The translations under genes were made by a program, and so were the position numbers. From Imbricaverruca yamaguchii (taxonomy: Eukaryota > Arthropoda > Thecostraca > Neoverrucidae): a stretch of DNA of 64,000 nucleotides. The notes beneath the pieces were generated by a model. That model was not told the DNA's origin. It saw only the letters and a list, made by a program, of their open reading frames with translations, and did not search any database. The stretch is taken from NCBI GenBank assembly GCA_034440575.1, contig JAOTOL010001236.1, positions 124,001 through 188,000 of the forward strand, given 5' to 3'. Positions 9,497-22,560 of the stretch are shown here, piece after piece (positions within the stretch are counted from its first letter, which is position 1; each line of letters starts with the position of its first letter).

Positions 9497-11149
9497 ATTG
9501 CGGCGGATCAGGCCATCAACAGGTCAAATTATATCATGTCATGGTAGTGGTGTAACTACGTTTTGCGATTTCGGTAGGCGAACTGATTTTGGAATTGTCG
9601 CACAGACTCCAATTTTCGAAAGAAGTCCGCGGACCACTATGTTTGTCAGTGAGATACTATTTTATTTTTTTTTTAAAGAATAATTAGTAACCAACTTAGC
9701 TGTCCTGTCGAGGGCGCCAAATCTGCCACCATCATTTCTGAATCACCGGATTTCAACACGAACTCCCCGATGCTGTTCAAAGGATATTGTGTTCGTATCG
9801 CTTGATAAATCACCTCACACCGCTGAAATTACACCGGTACAAATCACAAAAAAGGAGTAAAAATGTCCGATTTCAGGCATTCCGATTACTCACGCAGGGT
9901 CGCTAAAGCGCCAACAGTCGTGCACATGTACCTTGCACTTTGAACACTCCGATGTCTTTATTTCGTGCCCGGACTTTTTGTTCCTGTTTACGACCAATTC
10001 GCTTTCTGGGGTCCAACCATATTTTATGCAACATAAGAATCCATGGATAGTTCATCTGTTAATCACTGCACGTGATTTAAACTCCAAGTTCTTCAGACAG
10101 TTTGAGGAAAGTCAAACATCTGCCACATAGATTGGCAAGGATGGAGTATAAGCCAACATGAATGCCATGGAATTCAGATCACAGTAGTTGTGCTGCAATA
10201 TATACCTTCTCCGCAGGCTGCTTAGGGAGATGGATGCGCTCCTGAAGTTTGAATAGGGTTGGAGCTGGAGGTGGATGGAGCAGCACTGAAAAGGGAGCAG
10301 CACTGTAAGAAACATAAGGGTCAAAGAACTTATTTCTGTGTCCCTTTCTGGGCGTCATTTAACCTCCCAATTGAAAGTATCTCCAGAGGAAATTAGTGGT
10401 CACAGCATGTTCAGCACATTAATGAATACTGCATTAAAAAGAAATTAAAAGTAGTCCGAGATTACGATAAACCGAAAAATGACCCAAAAGCCAAGCAATA
10501 TTGCAGTTGAAGGTAACTACCAGGCAAGTTTTCCACAGATTTCCCCTCCATGAAGCATGCAAAGGGGTTAGTTTTGGTTAAGTCAGTTGAGGTTAGGCTT
10601 TGTTGTGAGGAAAAACATTCTTTTGAGAAAGCAAAATTAGAGAAGAAAAAAATTATGCAAAAAATGAGTTCATATCAGTTTAGGTTAGATTAGGTTTTTA
10701 GGTAGAAAATACTTTCAGAAATTTGATTGAGAAGTTGAATCAGAAGCAATTCACTTTTGCATGGAAAGTAAGGTTATCTTGCACCCTTTCTTGAACTTTG
10801 TTTTACGCTACATTACCTAATTCCACATCCTTTTGGGTGTTGCTTTTGCTCCCAACTTATAAGTATGCATTTGTAGAGGAAAGGATGGCAAATTTGGTAA
10901 AAAAGGATGGATTTTATATTTAAAATGCAATGTTTATGAATGTGATAAGATGATCAGACCAATCATGTTTTGTGCAAATTGGCTTTCGTTAAGCAACATG
11001 GTATAAAAATAAATGTATTAAAAAATACCACATAACCTAACCTAACATAGCCTAGCCTGGTTTCGAATAAACGTATTGTAACAGCAAAATTATGAAAAAT
11101 ATCAGGCGATATATTTTATTTTCTTAAAATTTGACAAAACAAACACCTC
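9497..11149. other. AT-rich DNA without gene; dispersed repeat near 10750-10895
   Basis: No coding signal is seen. GGTTAGG-like motifs lie at about 10570-10600, 10678-10700 and, reversed, at 11035-11055. The stretch 10750-10895 resembles 48960-49115; both contain AAGTATGCATTTG followed by AGAGGAAA. It is probably one family of dispersed repeat. Confidence 0.5.
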
Positions 11150-11479
11150 ACAAATGAAACTACTTTTGGTTTCGTCTACCCCTCAGGAAAAATTATATGC
11201 TCATTTGAAAATGTCCGGTGTATGGGCAGGCCCCTACGGTTTTGACTAAAATTTCTGTCTATAGTCAGGTCGGGTAGTCAAACAATATGGCTGAAGAAAC
11301 CTATATGGGAATTGAACACCAAAAGTTTCTATGGGGAAAAAATAAGTCGAATATTCGCGAAAATTCAAGAAACATGTTCAACCATCGTGTCGGACAGCAA
11401 TCAAAAGCGCGCTCGAAAGCCCAAACAAAAATGACACCCTTTTTGGTTTCGTCCACCCCTGCGGAAAAAGAATATAGCG

Positions 11480-11700
11480 CTGATGCTGGTGTGTTATGAG
11501 GACCGGTGGCTCGCCTGATGCTAGTCTGTGTGCCGACCAGTGGCTCGTCTGATGCTAGTATGCTGTGACGCTGGTGGCTCGTCTGATGCTGGTGTGCTGT
11601 GAGGACGGGGGTGGCACGTCTGATGCTGGTGTGCTGTGAGGACGGGGTGGGCACGTCTGATGCTGGTGTGCTGTGCGGACGGGGTGGCGTCTGATGCTGG
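11480..11700 (+). repeat. Left arm 34-37 bp minisatellite, about six units
   Basis: Units start CTGATGCTGGTGTGCTGTGA and continue with GGACCGGTGGCTCGT or variants. They are the reverse complement of the units at 12340-13347. Confidence 0.85.
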
Positions 11701-11925
11701 CGGCGCGTCATCCATGACAGGCCGGGCGAGCACAGATGGTGGCGGCGCGTCATGCAGCGCCAGGCCGAGCGGTCACAGATGGTGGCGGCGCGTCATGCAC
11801 GACAGACCGAGCGGTCACAGATGGTGGCGGCGCGTCATGCACGACAGGCTCAGCGGTCACAGATGGTGGCGGCGCGCCATGCACCGACAAGCCGAGCGGG
11901 CACAGATGGTGGCGGCGCGGGCGCT
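11690..11925 (+). repeat. Central 42-bp GC-rich minisatellite, five units
   Basis: The repeated unit begins CACAGATGGTGGCGGCGCG and contains TCATGCACGACAG and CCGAGCGGT. It sits inside the foldback centre and has no inverted partner. The open frames across it in several phases are by-products of the repeat. Confidence 0.85.
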
Positions 11926-12339
11926 CGACGACGTCGGTGTCGTCGCTTTAACGCAACTGATCGCATTGTTCTTATTTCCCGCATTGCCCGCATTGTTCGT
12001 GCTAAGTGCAGGTTGACGGTGCACCGCTGAGCGGGGTGATCTCCAGTGCGGTGAGAGTGTACCGGTCCGTTCCCGAGTTTATGGTCAAACATTCGAACTT
12101 AAGCACCCCTGTTTGGCATATAGTTGCTATGAGTTTTCGACGTTTGTACATATGACGTGAGAAGCACATAAATACGTGTGCCACTGTGGGAAAGTGTGCA
12201 TTCTTCTTCCAGAGTTTAGAGGACAGTCAGAATATGCCACCCAGGGAAATATTTGCACTGGCTGGAACTTTCGTGGTTCAGGCGTTCAGCTGCCTCGCGG
12301 ATTAATTTCCCATCTAACATGCCACGCAGCACAGGATAA

Positions 12340-13347
12340 GTGATCGAGCCAGTAGAGCAGCGGTCCTTACTAACACACCAGCAACAGGCGAGCCACTGCT
12401 GGCCACACTAGACCAAGCATCAGTCAGCCACCGGTCGTCTAACACACCAGCATCAGTCAAGCTATCGGTCCTCACAGCACACCATCATGTGACGAGCCAT
12501 CGGTCGCCACAGTACACCAGCATCAGTCAAGCCATCGGTCGCCACAGCACACCAGCATCAGTCAAGCCATCGGTCGCCACAGCACACCAGCATCAGTCAA
12601 GCCATCGGTCGCCACAGCACACCAGCATCAGACGATCCATCGGTCGCCACAGTACACCAGCATCAGTCAAGCCACCGGTCGTCACAACACACCAGCATCA
12701 GGCGAGCCACCGGTCGTACAACACACCATCATCAGACGATCCATCGGTCGCCACAGTACACCACCATCAGACGATCCATCGGTCGCCACAGTACACCAGC
12801 ATCAGACGATCCACCGGTCGCCACAGTACACCAGCATCAGACGATCCATCGGTCCTTACAGTACATCAACATCAGACGAGCCACCGGTCGTCACAACACA
12901 CCAGCATCAGACGAGCCACCGGTCGTCACAACACACCAGCATCAGACGATCCATCGGTCGCCACAGTACACCAGCATCAGACGATCCATCGGTAGTCACA
13001 ACACACCAGCATCAGACGATCCATCGGTCGCCACAGTACACCATCATCAGACGATCCATCGGTAGTCACAGCACACCAGCATCAGACGATCCATCGGCCG
13101 CCACAGTACACCATCATCAGACGATCCACCGGTGCCACAGCACACCATCATCAGACGAGTCGCCGGCCGCCACGCCGGACTAACATCAGACGAGCCACCG
13201 GTAGTCATAGCACACCAGCATCAGGCGTGCTATGGTTGTTGTATTTTATGTATATAAAGGCGTGTTATCAGGCGATCCACCGGTCGTCACAACAGTCCAG
13301 CATCAGTCGATTCACCGGTTGTCAAAACACTTCAGCTTGCATCAGTT
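12340..13347 (+). repeat. Right arm 35-bp minisatellite, about 28 units
   Basis: The core unit is CAGCATCAGACGATCCATCG followed by GTCGCCACAGTACAC, repeated with variants (TCAAGCC or ACGAGCC in place of ACGATCC). Two variant classes alternate in blocks, so segments were duplicated together. A 168-residue open frame (12489-12995) is simply the translated repeat. The array is interrupted near 13230-13265. Confidence 0.9.
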
Positions 13348-13379
13348 TCTTCACTTCCAGCACTTTCACTTCCAGCAGC

Positions 13380-14070
13380 TTCTTCACCCCATATTATTCG
13401 ACTACAAGACTCGGCTCTAGAGCGATTTTTGTCAAAATCGTAGGAGCCTGCCAATAGACTCGACATTTTGAGATGCCCATAGCATTTTTCCCTCAGGAAT
13501 AGACGACATAAAGCGTCAATTTGTTTGGGATTTCAAGCACGTTCTATTCGTATTCAACAAGATAGATTTAATATGTTTCTGGAATTTTCGCAAATATTCG
13601 AATTCTTCTTTCCCATGTAAATTATTGGTGTTCAATTCCCATATAGATTTCTTCAGCCATATTATTCGACTGCCCGCCTCGGCTTTTCAGTGCGATTTTT
13701 GTCAACATCTTAGGGACCTGTCCATAGACTCGAAATATGAAATGACCATATGATTTTTCCTAGTGGGTAGACGACATAAATTGCGCCATGGTTTGTATTC
13801 GGGTTTCAAACACTTGCTATGGATATCCAACAATATAGATGTAATATGTTTTTCGATTTTTCGCAGCTATTCTAATTCCTTTACCCATAGGAACTCTCCG
13901 TATTCAGTTCCCATACAGGTTTCTTAAAAATCCCGGATTTTACATGTTTCTCGAGTAATCGAATTCTTAGTTCCCCATAGAAACTGTTAGTGTTCAATTC
14001 CCATATAGGTTTCTTCAGCCATATTGTTTGACTACCCGACCTCACTTTAGACTGCAATTTTTGTCAGAAT
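13380..14070 (-). repeat. Right outer foldback units, about 280 bp, roughly 2.3 copies
   Basis: CTTCAGCCATATTATTCGAC at about 13384 and 13651 and a variant at about 14013 mark successive units. Each contains TTTTTGTCA, a GACGACATAAA block and TTCAATTCCCATATAG. A partial duplication of the unit end lies at 13925-14010. The complement of this unit forms the left outer arm at 11160-11470. Confidence 0.75.
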
Positions 14071-14373
14071 CGTGTGTAATGAAATGCATGTTGAAATTAG
14101 TTAGAGTATTGGGCAATATTTCGCTTATATTTCCCATATAGAATATGGCGGATGTCTGAGGTGCAGCTTGTGCTAATATACCACTAAATAATTGGTATGG
14201 CACGATGCTGGAAGTTATTTGTTTTGACGTTGCAATTATAGGCGTTATCATCAGCGGAAGTTATGGATCTCTGCCGAATCCGTGCTGAACTGCTAACTTC
14301 CGCAACGTGAACCTCGTATCTATTTGACTTCATGTTCAGTAGACCCACTGCTGTTTTTGAGGTCGTGTGTGTT

Positions 14374-15760
14374 TGTTCGATCTCAAAAGCATGCTTCATT
14401 TGAACCCTTCTATTAAGCACGTTGCCAATAGCACATTTATGTTAATCAATCTCATTTCTCTCATACATCCCATGAAATCATGAGTGCATAGATGCGAATA
14501 GTAAATGTGTGCTTTACTTAGGAGTGGCATTTACCAATGGTTGTTTTTATTGTCTGTTCAAACATTGAATGCTGTATGTTGACTCTCTATGTTGGTTTCT
14601 TCATTGTTTGTATTACTTGAATCTTTAACATGCTTGACAAAGAATAAGCAATGCCCTGCTGGTTTATCTTCTCAATTATATATATATATATATTGGAAAA
14701 TTAGACATATATTTCATCAGGAAATCAGTCCTAATTGAGATGCAAATAGTTTAACTTGAATCACTACCTCTCAAGCATTTCACATTTCCCCTGAATAAGG
14801 ATCAACATGAATATCACATTATATTGCAACAAAAAAATGTGTTTTTGAACAAGAATTGCACAGGGGCCTTTTGAGCATGTGTACCAAGATAGTATTTCAG
14901 CAACCCATGCAGATCACAATTACTCAACATCGAGTATTTGCATAATATGCCAAAGGTTGTTGAGCATTCTTTGATTGTTTGATATTTCTAGTTAGATCTA
15001 TTTGCCAAGGTGATTATTTTCAGCTACATGCCATCAGTTCCCCTCATCCTATGCCATCACTGGTGTCTTGCCTAGATTAGTTAGCTTTGCATGTCTTCAG
15101 CAATGCTTTTGTGTTTTATGTTTATTCTTTATTATCTTCTCACCCAGTCTCATAATGTTGTGATGTATGCTGGAGCTTACTATTCAGTTTCAATAGACAT
15201 GTTTCAATTTATGGCTGTGTAGTATCAATTTTCTTACTTCTCTATTTACATGATTCACATATTTTTTCATTCCATGAGTATTATTTGTTGCAGCTGACCT
15301 TGCCTCACCCTAATGTTTCCCTTCCTCACCTGAGAACCATGACAGAGAGTGGGTCCTTTATCCTACAGCATAGTTCCTGTGAACTGACTTGGTGTGGCTT
15401 GGAAACAGAGTGATGCTAGTTCACATCACAATTCATGATGCATCATGCATACACTACAAGAGTTCTCTTACCTCTGTTTCAGCATTTGATGGAATTCAAC
15501 ATGTAGATAGTTGGTTGTCCAGGATAATATTTCATTAGTAAAGATGTATGCAGATGCACCAATAATTTTGCTGCCCTCCAGCTGCCGGGTTAGGGCTATT
15601 CCTACTTTCATGTAGTCATCTTCAACAACCTGTTAACACCAAAAAATTATGCACTCATCTACAAGTAATAAACCATGAAGCCTTAACCAGTGGCTTTGTC
15701 TGCCTATCCATCCCCACAAAATCCAACTAACTGGCAACTTTCTCTCCACAGTGTCACCCA
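14374..15760. repeat. Dispersed or duplicated segment, partner at 59433-63160
   Basis: This AT-rich stretch aligns with 59433-59755 and then with about 62090-63160. Shared phrases include CATTTATGTTAATCAATCTC, GCAATGCCCTGCTGG and CTTGCCTCACCCTAATG. The partner has about 2.3 kb of extra sequence at the position equivalent to about 14700, including a foldback element. The copies differ by scattered substitutions and small indels, so the duplication is not recent. Confidence 0.8.
15472..15629 (-). CDS. Candidate cryptic exon (uncertain)
   Basis: On the minus strand this 158-base stretch is open in one phase. It is preceded by a T-rich tract ending GTTAACAG and followed by GTAAGAG, so both splice consensuses fit. 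The translation begins VVEDDYMKVGIALTRQLEG and I recognise no family. The paralogous stretch near 62900-63055 keeps the same splice-like ends. However, it has a 2-base insertion and gains an in-frame stop, and most differences between the copies change amino acids. That argues against selection. It is either a decayed exon inside a duplicated repeat or chance. Confidence 0.2.
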
Positions 15761-16891
15761 TATTGTAGAAGCTATCCATGGACAGAGATCCATTATTCCT
15801 GCCACCTGTGTGGCATACTGCTAAGTTGGAGTTCAATAATGCCACAACAGATGACAACAGGGATGTGGCACCCCAGCCAAGTAGTGGATTGTCAAGCTTT
15901 CAGGCCCTCCATCTGAACATCAAGTGCTGTGATGATGAAATGGTGAGGTGTTGATCATGAGGATCGTGCAACATTTTCAAAGATTGTCAGGAGAAAACAG
16001 GCTGACTTGCGAACTTTCCTGTGAGCTGTTTCTCTTGGAGAGCCGCGCTATGGCTGTTGGACGTTGTCGGTGTGGGCTTCCGGCTTCCGCGCAGCTACGT
16101 CTGGGTCGGGTCGGTGTCTCGCCGGCCGTGCGCACCTCGCTGCGCCGTCGGTGTTTGGGTGCTCCGTGGCGATCGAGGCCTCTACTGACGTACTTAGTGA
16201 AGCTTGGTTTTGGGGCTGGGTGGTGCTGTCAGGTTTGTTATCCAGCCAGGCCCAACTCCTCCACTGCTCCGACGTCGCCAACTCTGCTACGGCTCCTCAC
16301 CACCCATCCATACCCATCCATTAGTGTCACATCATGAGGCCCCATGCCACTAACTGTTGTTTGTACCCTCATGTATACATCATGTACTCTCCTGTTCCTT
16401 TCAGTCCTCATGCCATTTTCATTGTGTTCATTGCATCACAATGGGAGCTCTTAGTTGATCTGTTGTGGCCTTTTGCTTGTTTTCACTCAGCCTCTGTAAC
16501 ACAGCCTGGATGCTCAACTTTTTTCCATCTTCCATTTGAATTCATATCACTCAAAAATGTCCAACTGCTTGTTCTTCCTTCCATCAATGTTGTTCGTCTA
16601 TTTCCCTTCTTCACTACAAAATATTTCATTTAGTCTAGTTACAGTCCTGGAGCACAACATGTATTGGTATGCATGATACCAACAAATGCCAGTTTTTCCA
16701 ACACTGGAATTGAGTCCTGGCGGGAAGTTGATGGGTCTGTCAGTAGATGGCACCACCAGCGCGGGGATCGGGTGCAAGGACTTGAGAAGTGCTGTCGCCA
16801 CCAATTCGTAATGAATATCGATTAAAATGGCACCAGTGTGTCCAGAAGATACAGCAGGATCTGTGATGTCATCAGGCATATTGTTATAAAG
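15761..16891. other. No gene recognised; CpG-rich patch at 16030-16290
   Basis: The interval is mostly AT-rich. About 16030-16290 is GC-rich with many CpG dinucleotides, unlike its surroundings. It could be a promoter-type island or part of an unrelated insertion. A minus-strand 77-residue open frame (16048-16281) has no recognisable domain. Confidence 0.35.
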
Positions 16892-17742
16892 TGATAAGAC
16901 ATAAAGACATAGAAGATTAGCACAACTGTGAACCACAAGGGCCCTTCTTGGTTACACTCTGCACCCTCAACCGGTTGCACACCAAATCTGTCAAACAGCC
17001 CTCCCTGTAATACTGGAAAGCAAGCCCTCTATTCTTATAATGATTGTCTATGCTGTTTTTCAAAATGTTCAATGTCCTGCTACTGACAATGGTTTCTGGC
17101 AGCTTTTTATTTGCTTTTGTTATTTATTTAATTTATGTCAATTGCATCGTTAAATTCAAACATTTCCCAAAGATATCCCCTCTCCAGACCATGGAGAAAT
17201 TTAAGACCTCGATGAGATCTCCTCTCAGCCTTCTATATCAAAGTGAAAACATATTCATTTTCTCCAATCTTTCCTCATATGCCAGGTTGCATATGACATT
17301 AACCATTTTTGTAGCCCTCTTTTGTACTCTCTCTCTAGGAGCCAACAATCTTTTTCATAGCTAGGAGACGAAGCTTCCATGCAGTATTCCAAATGTGGTC
17401 TGACATATGCACAGTAAAGCTTCCTGATGGCTTCCTCACTTCTGTATGATACATTCCTATTTATTGCCCCAAGCATTCTCAGTATCTTCTTCCTGGCTTC
17501 CTTGGTCTGTTCTGATGCCCCCAATGTTGTGTTTAGAATAACACCTAAATCCTTCTCCTGCTGAGTCACTGATAGCACTTGGCCACCCATCAAGTATTGA
17601 GCCTTCATATGCTGCTTACCTACATGCATGATTTTGCACTTATCAAAATTAAATTTTATTCGCCATTCTTGAGACCACTTTACAAGTTCGTCTAAGTCTT
17701 TTTGCAGCGAGATATGCTCATTTTGACCTATTATTGCCCTAA
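16892..17742 (-). mobile_element. CR1 fragment D, 3' end only
   Basis: On the minus strand this is the last 850 bp of the copy A/B subfamily. It starts at the RT segment after FADD (AIIGQNEHISLQKDLDEL) and runs to the 3' UTR and 8-bp tail at 16892-16912. It has substitutions and frameshifts in the C-terminal region (CMEASSPSYEKD for CIQAWSPSYEKD). It is 5'-truncated, as expected for aborted reverse transcription. CR1 homology ends sharply at 17742. Confidence 0.92.
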
Positions 17743-17986
17743 AGTAAGATGGAGTAAGCCCACGCAAACTCGGAACTTCATCGAATAATGAAAACCCGAA
17801 TGTATATGCGGTGCTGATCATTGCACCTTCGAACTCCCTGGTTGGATGCGGTTCAGTATGCGGTGAAAACTGTGAATACGGTTGAATTAATAGTGCAAAT
17901 GCGATGAATAACCGTTTGTAGGGCTCGATCGATACCCTGATGACTGCGAACACTGCGTGGTCCCGACAACGCTTCTCTAAACACAG

Positions 17987-18120
17987 GATGGACCGGCCTC
18001 TGCCGCCGTGGCGACCGATCCGCTGGCGTCAGTCGGCGGGCCGATTGAAGATCTCGCCTCCATTGGTCCGCCGTCTCCGCCGTACGACTTCCCTGGCTTC
18101 ACACCTAAAGAAACTCTCGA
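17987..18120 (+). CDS. Candidate internal exon (uncharacterised, Pro/Gly-rich)
   Basis: A pyrimidine-containing tract ending CTTCTCTAAACACAG precedes position 17987, and GTAAGT follows at 18121. The 134 bases between are open in a single phase, ending two bases into a codon. An in-frame stop lies just upstream at 17978-17980, so the open stretch starts where the acceptor would place it. The translation contains DPLASVGG and GPPSPPYDFPGF, a plausible low-complexity protein segment. I do not recognise the protein, and no neighbouring exon is evident. A different frame gives a 62-residue open frame that I consider a shadow. Confidence 0.35.
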
Positions 18121-18299
18121 GTAAGTAGTCGTGCTTGATCTGGGGTTCCTTTTGACGCGCTATGCCAATTACTGTCGCGGAAGCTTTGTCACGGCTTGTG
18201 CTTCTGTTCGGTTGTCCGCTCGTGCTCGTTTGGTATCCATCATTTGTGGGAGCTTCGTGGGTCCTGCAAAGAGATATCCAGTGACGGTTTTGCAAGCGG

Positions 18300-18545
18300 C
18301 TGTTTTTCATCACAGCCAACGCCGTGGGTATGGTTGAGAAACGTAGTCCCATTTCCCGTGATTGGGGCTGGTGTTCCCCACAGTTGTCCAGACATCTCTG
18401 GGATAGGAGCAGCGACCGACGTTGTACTGCCTGGGCCTCTGTGTGTGTCTTCCGAGTTCCGCTGGCCAGGATTGGAACCCCTACACCAGCTCTTCAAAGT
18501 CCTAGCAGCAATTAGTCGACCACTGCGGATCCGCGCGTGGTAAAA
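18300..18545 (-). mobile_element. Candidate tRNA-derived SINE
   Basis: On the minus strand GGTTCCAATCC (complement of 18471-18481) is a near-perfect RNA polymerase III B box. It follows a tRNA-like stretch containing GCAGTGGTCGACTAATTG and is followed by GGCCAGCGGAACTCGGAAGA. The A box is weak and I did not find a target-site duplication, so the ends are approximate. Confidence 0.4.
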
Positions 18546-20916
<2,371 letters not shown>

Positions 20917-21094
20917 CAAGGGGCGGGGATGGCCAAGCGGTTAAGGTACTGCGCTATGGGTGCCAAAGGTTCCGGGTTCGACACTAGCGCCGCTCGGGAC
21001 ATTCCCAATCCTGCGGCCCATCGGCGAAGCAGCGTGGGCGGCGCCATTGGCCGTGAATGTGCATCAAGTGCGTTGTGAATCACCCAATAAACAA
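20917..21094 (+). mobile_element. tRNA-derived SINE with 10-bp target-site duplication
   Basis: The head is tRNA-like: A box TGGCCAAGCGGTTAAGG near 20930 and B box GGTTCGACAC near 20975, resembling a Leu/Ser-type tRNA. A non-tRNA body (GGCGGCGCCATTGGCCGTG) and the tail CACCCAATAAACAA follow. The identical decamer CACAGCATCT flanks the element at 20907-20916 and 21095-21104. This supports insertion by target-primed reverse transcription using a partner LINE. The identical flanks suggest a fairly young insertion. Confidence 0.82.
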
Positions 21095-21276
21095 CACAGC
21101 ATCTGAAAGAATAGAAGACGAAGGTCCTATTCGGGACCAGACTCGTCGACTCTTTGAAGTCATTGTATTTGCTAACTCATTGTAAATAATGTCGTGTAGG
21201 CCGTGCTGCTCAAACTCCAGGCTTATCGTGCCCTGTCAAAGGGTAGCATGCTTATGAATCCCTGTCTTGGTTTTCA

Positions 21277-22560
21277 GGTGCTACTGCGTTTCGTTTCAAG
21301 TGTGGGAAGGGTCTTCTGCTTCAGCAGACGACCTCTGGAATTGCATCGCAGTGCCATACTAACAGCGCCAACTACAGCAACAGCAGTGAGTGGTCTTTGC
21401 GCACCAACGACACCTCGCGACAACCCACGACTCAGTCTGCAGCGAGTTCGTATGACTGTGGCGTGTGCGGAAAGGTATTCAAAAGTCGTACATGGCTGCT
21501 TGAACACCGCAGAGAGCACGCGGGTACGAAGCTGTACAGTGGCGACAGTCGGGGCAGACATTCAAACCAAATCACCCAAACGTTTCTTCAAGCGTGGACA
21601 TTGGATAAGCACAAACGCATCCAAACCGGAGGGAGACCTTACAAGTGCGATCTATGCAGCAGAACCTTCACTGCCAGGAAGGGTTTGGCTGTACATATGA
21701 GAACCCACACCGGGCAGCGGCCATACACGTGCGGATTGTGCTCCAGAACGTTTCCTGGATTGAAGACTTTGAATGACCACATGAGAATCCACACTGGAGA
21801 GCGGCCTTACAAATGTGAGACATGTGACAGGTCGTTTATTGTCAAGGAGAAGTTAGTTACGCACATGAGAATCCACACTGGAGAGCGGCCTTACAAATGT
21901 GAGACATGTGACAGGTCGTTTAGTATCAAGGGCAACTTAGTTAAACACATAAGAACGCACACAGGGGAGCGACCTTACAAATGTGAGACATGTGACAGTT
22001 CGTTTAGTGCCAAGGGCGGCTTAGTTAAACACATAAGAACGCACACCGGAGAGCGACCTTACACATGTGGGACATGTGACAGGTCGTTTGCTTTCAAGAA
22101 GACGTTAGTTCAACACATAAGAACGCACACAGGGGAGCGACCTTACAAATGTGAGACATGTGACAGTTCGTTTAGTACCCAGGACAACTTAGTTAAACAC
22201 ATAAGAACGCACACCGGAGAGCGACCTTACACATGTGGGACATGTGACAGGTCGTTTGCTTTCAAGAGGACGTTAGTTCAACACATAAGAACCCACACAG
22301 GGGAGCGACCTTACAAATGTGGGACATGTGACAGGTCGTTTGCTTTCAAGAGGACGTTAGTTCAACACATAAGAACGCACACAGGGGAGCGACCTTACAA
22401 ATGTGAGACATGTGACAGTTCGTTTAACAGGAAGGATATCTTAATTAGGCACATAAGAACGCACACAGGGGAGCGTCCTTACATATGTGAGACATGTGAC
22501 AGGTCGTTTACTGCCAAGGGAACCTTAGTCTGTCACATGCGAATCCACACCGCAGAGTGA
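21277..22560 (+). CDS. C2H2 zinc-finger protein, main coding exon
   Basis: The frame is open from about 21247 to TGA at 22558-22560. A good splice acceptor, GGTTTTCAG, ends at 21277, so the exon probably begins at 21278 with the start codon in an unseen upstream exon. No ATG precedes the first finger in this frame. One finger ([10 protein letters not shown]...HRREH), one decayed finger, then eleven canonical C2H2 fingers follow, joined by TGERPY linkers. Helix position -1 is often hydrophobic (V, I, A, F) rather than the usual Q, R or D; positions 2, 3 and 6 vary between fingers. Expected role: nuclear, sequence-specific DNA or RNA binding. No KRAB, BTB or ZAD domain is visible. The stop falls where the next linker arginine codon should be (CGA to TGA), so the reading frame may once have been longer. 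Confidence 0.8.
   Translation, partial: GATAFRFKCGKGLLLQQTTSGIASQCHTNSANYSNSSEWSLRTNDTSRQPTTQSAASSYDCGVCGKVFKSRTWLLEHRREHAGTKLYSGDSRGRHSNQITQTFLQAWTLDKHKRIQTGGRPYKCDLCSRTFTARKGLAVHMRTHTGQRPYTCGLCSRTFPGLKTLNDHMRIHTGERPYKCETCDRSFIVKEKLVTHMRIHTGERPYKCETCDRSFSIKGNLVKHIRTHTGERPYKCETCDSSFSAKGGLVKHIRTHTGERPYTCGTCDRSFAFKKTLVQHIRTHTGERPYKCETCDSSFSTQDNLVKHIRTHTGERPYTCGTCDRSFAFKRTLVQHIRTHTGERPYKCGTCDRSFAFKRTLVQHIRTHTGERPYKCETCDSSFNRKDILIRHIRTHTGERPYICETCDRSFTAKGTLVCHMRIHTAE

Larger units (their letters stand above)
11150..14070. mobile_element. Foldback-like composite inverted repeat
   Basis: The left side (11150-11700) and right side (12340-14070) are reverse complements in the same nested order: an outer unit of about 280 bp, then a 35-bp minisatellite. 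The centre (about 11700-12340) holds a separate 42-bp minisatellite and unique DNA. The outer left unit reads GGTTTCGTCTACCCCTCAGG and later AATATGGCTGAAGAAACC; the right side shows the complements. The right arm is longer because its arrays have expanded. Long terminal inverted repeats made of tandem units are the hallmark of Foldback-type DNA transposons. I see no transposase inside and did not identify a target-site duplication. Confidence 0.65.

Noticed and set aside
12489..12995. 168-residue His/Ser/Thr-rich frame
   Set aside because: It is the translated 35-bp minisatellite of the foldback right arm.
9289..13347. CRISPR-like spaced repeats
   Set aside because: Units are contiguous tandem copies without unique spacers, and the window is clearly eukaryotic.
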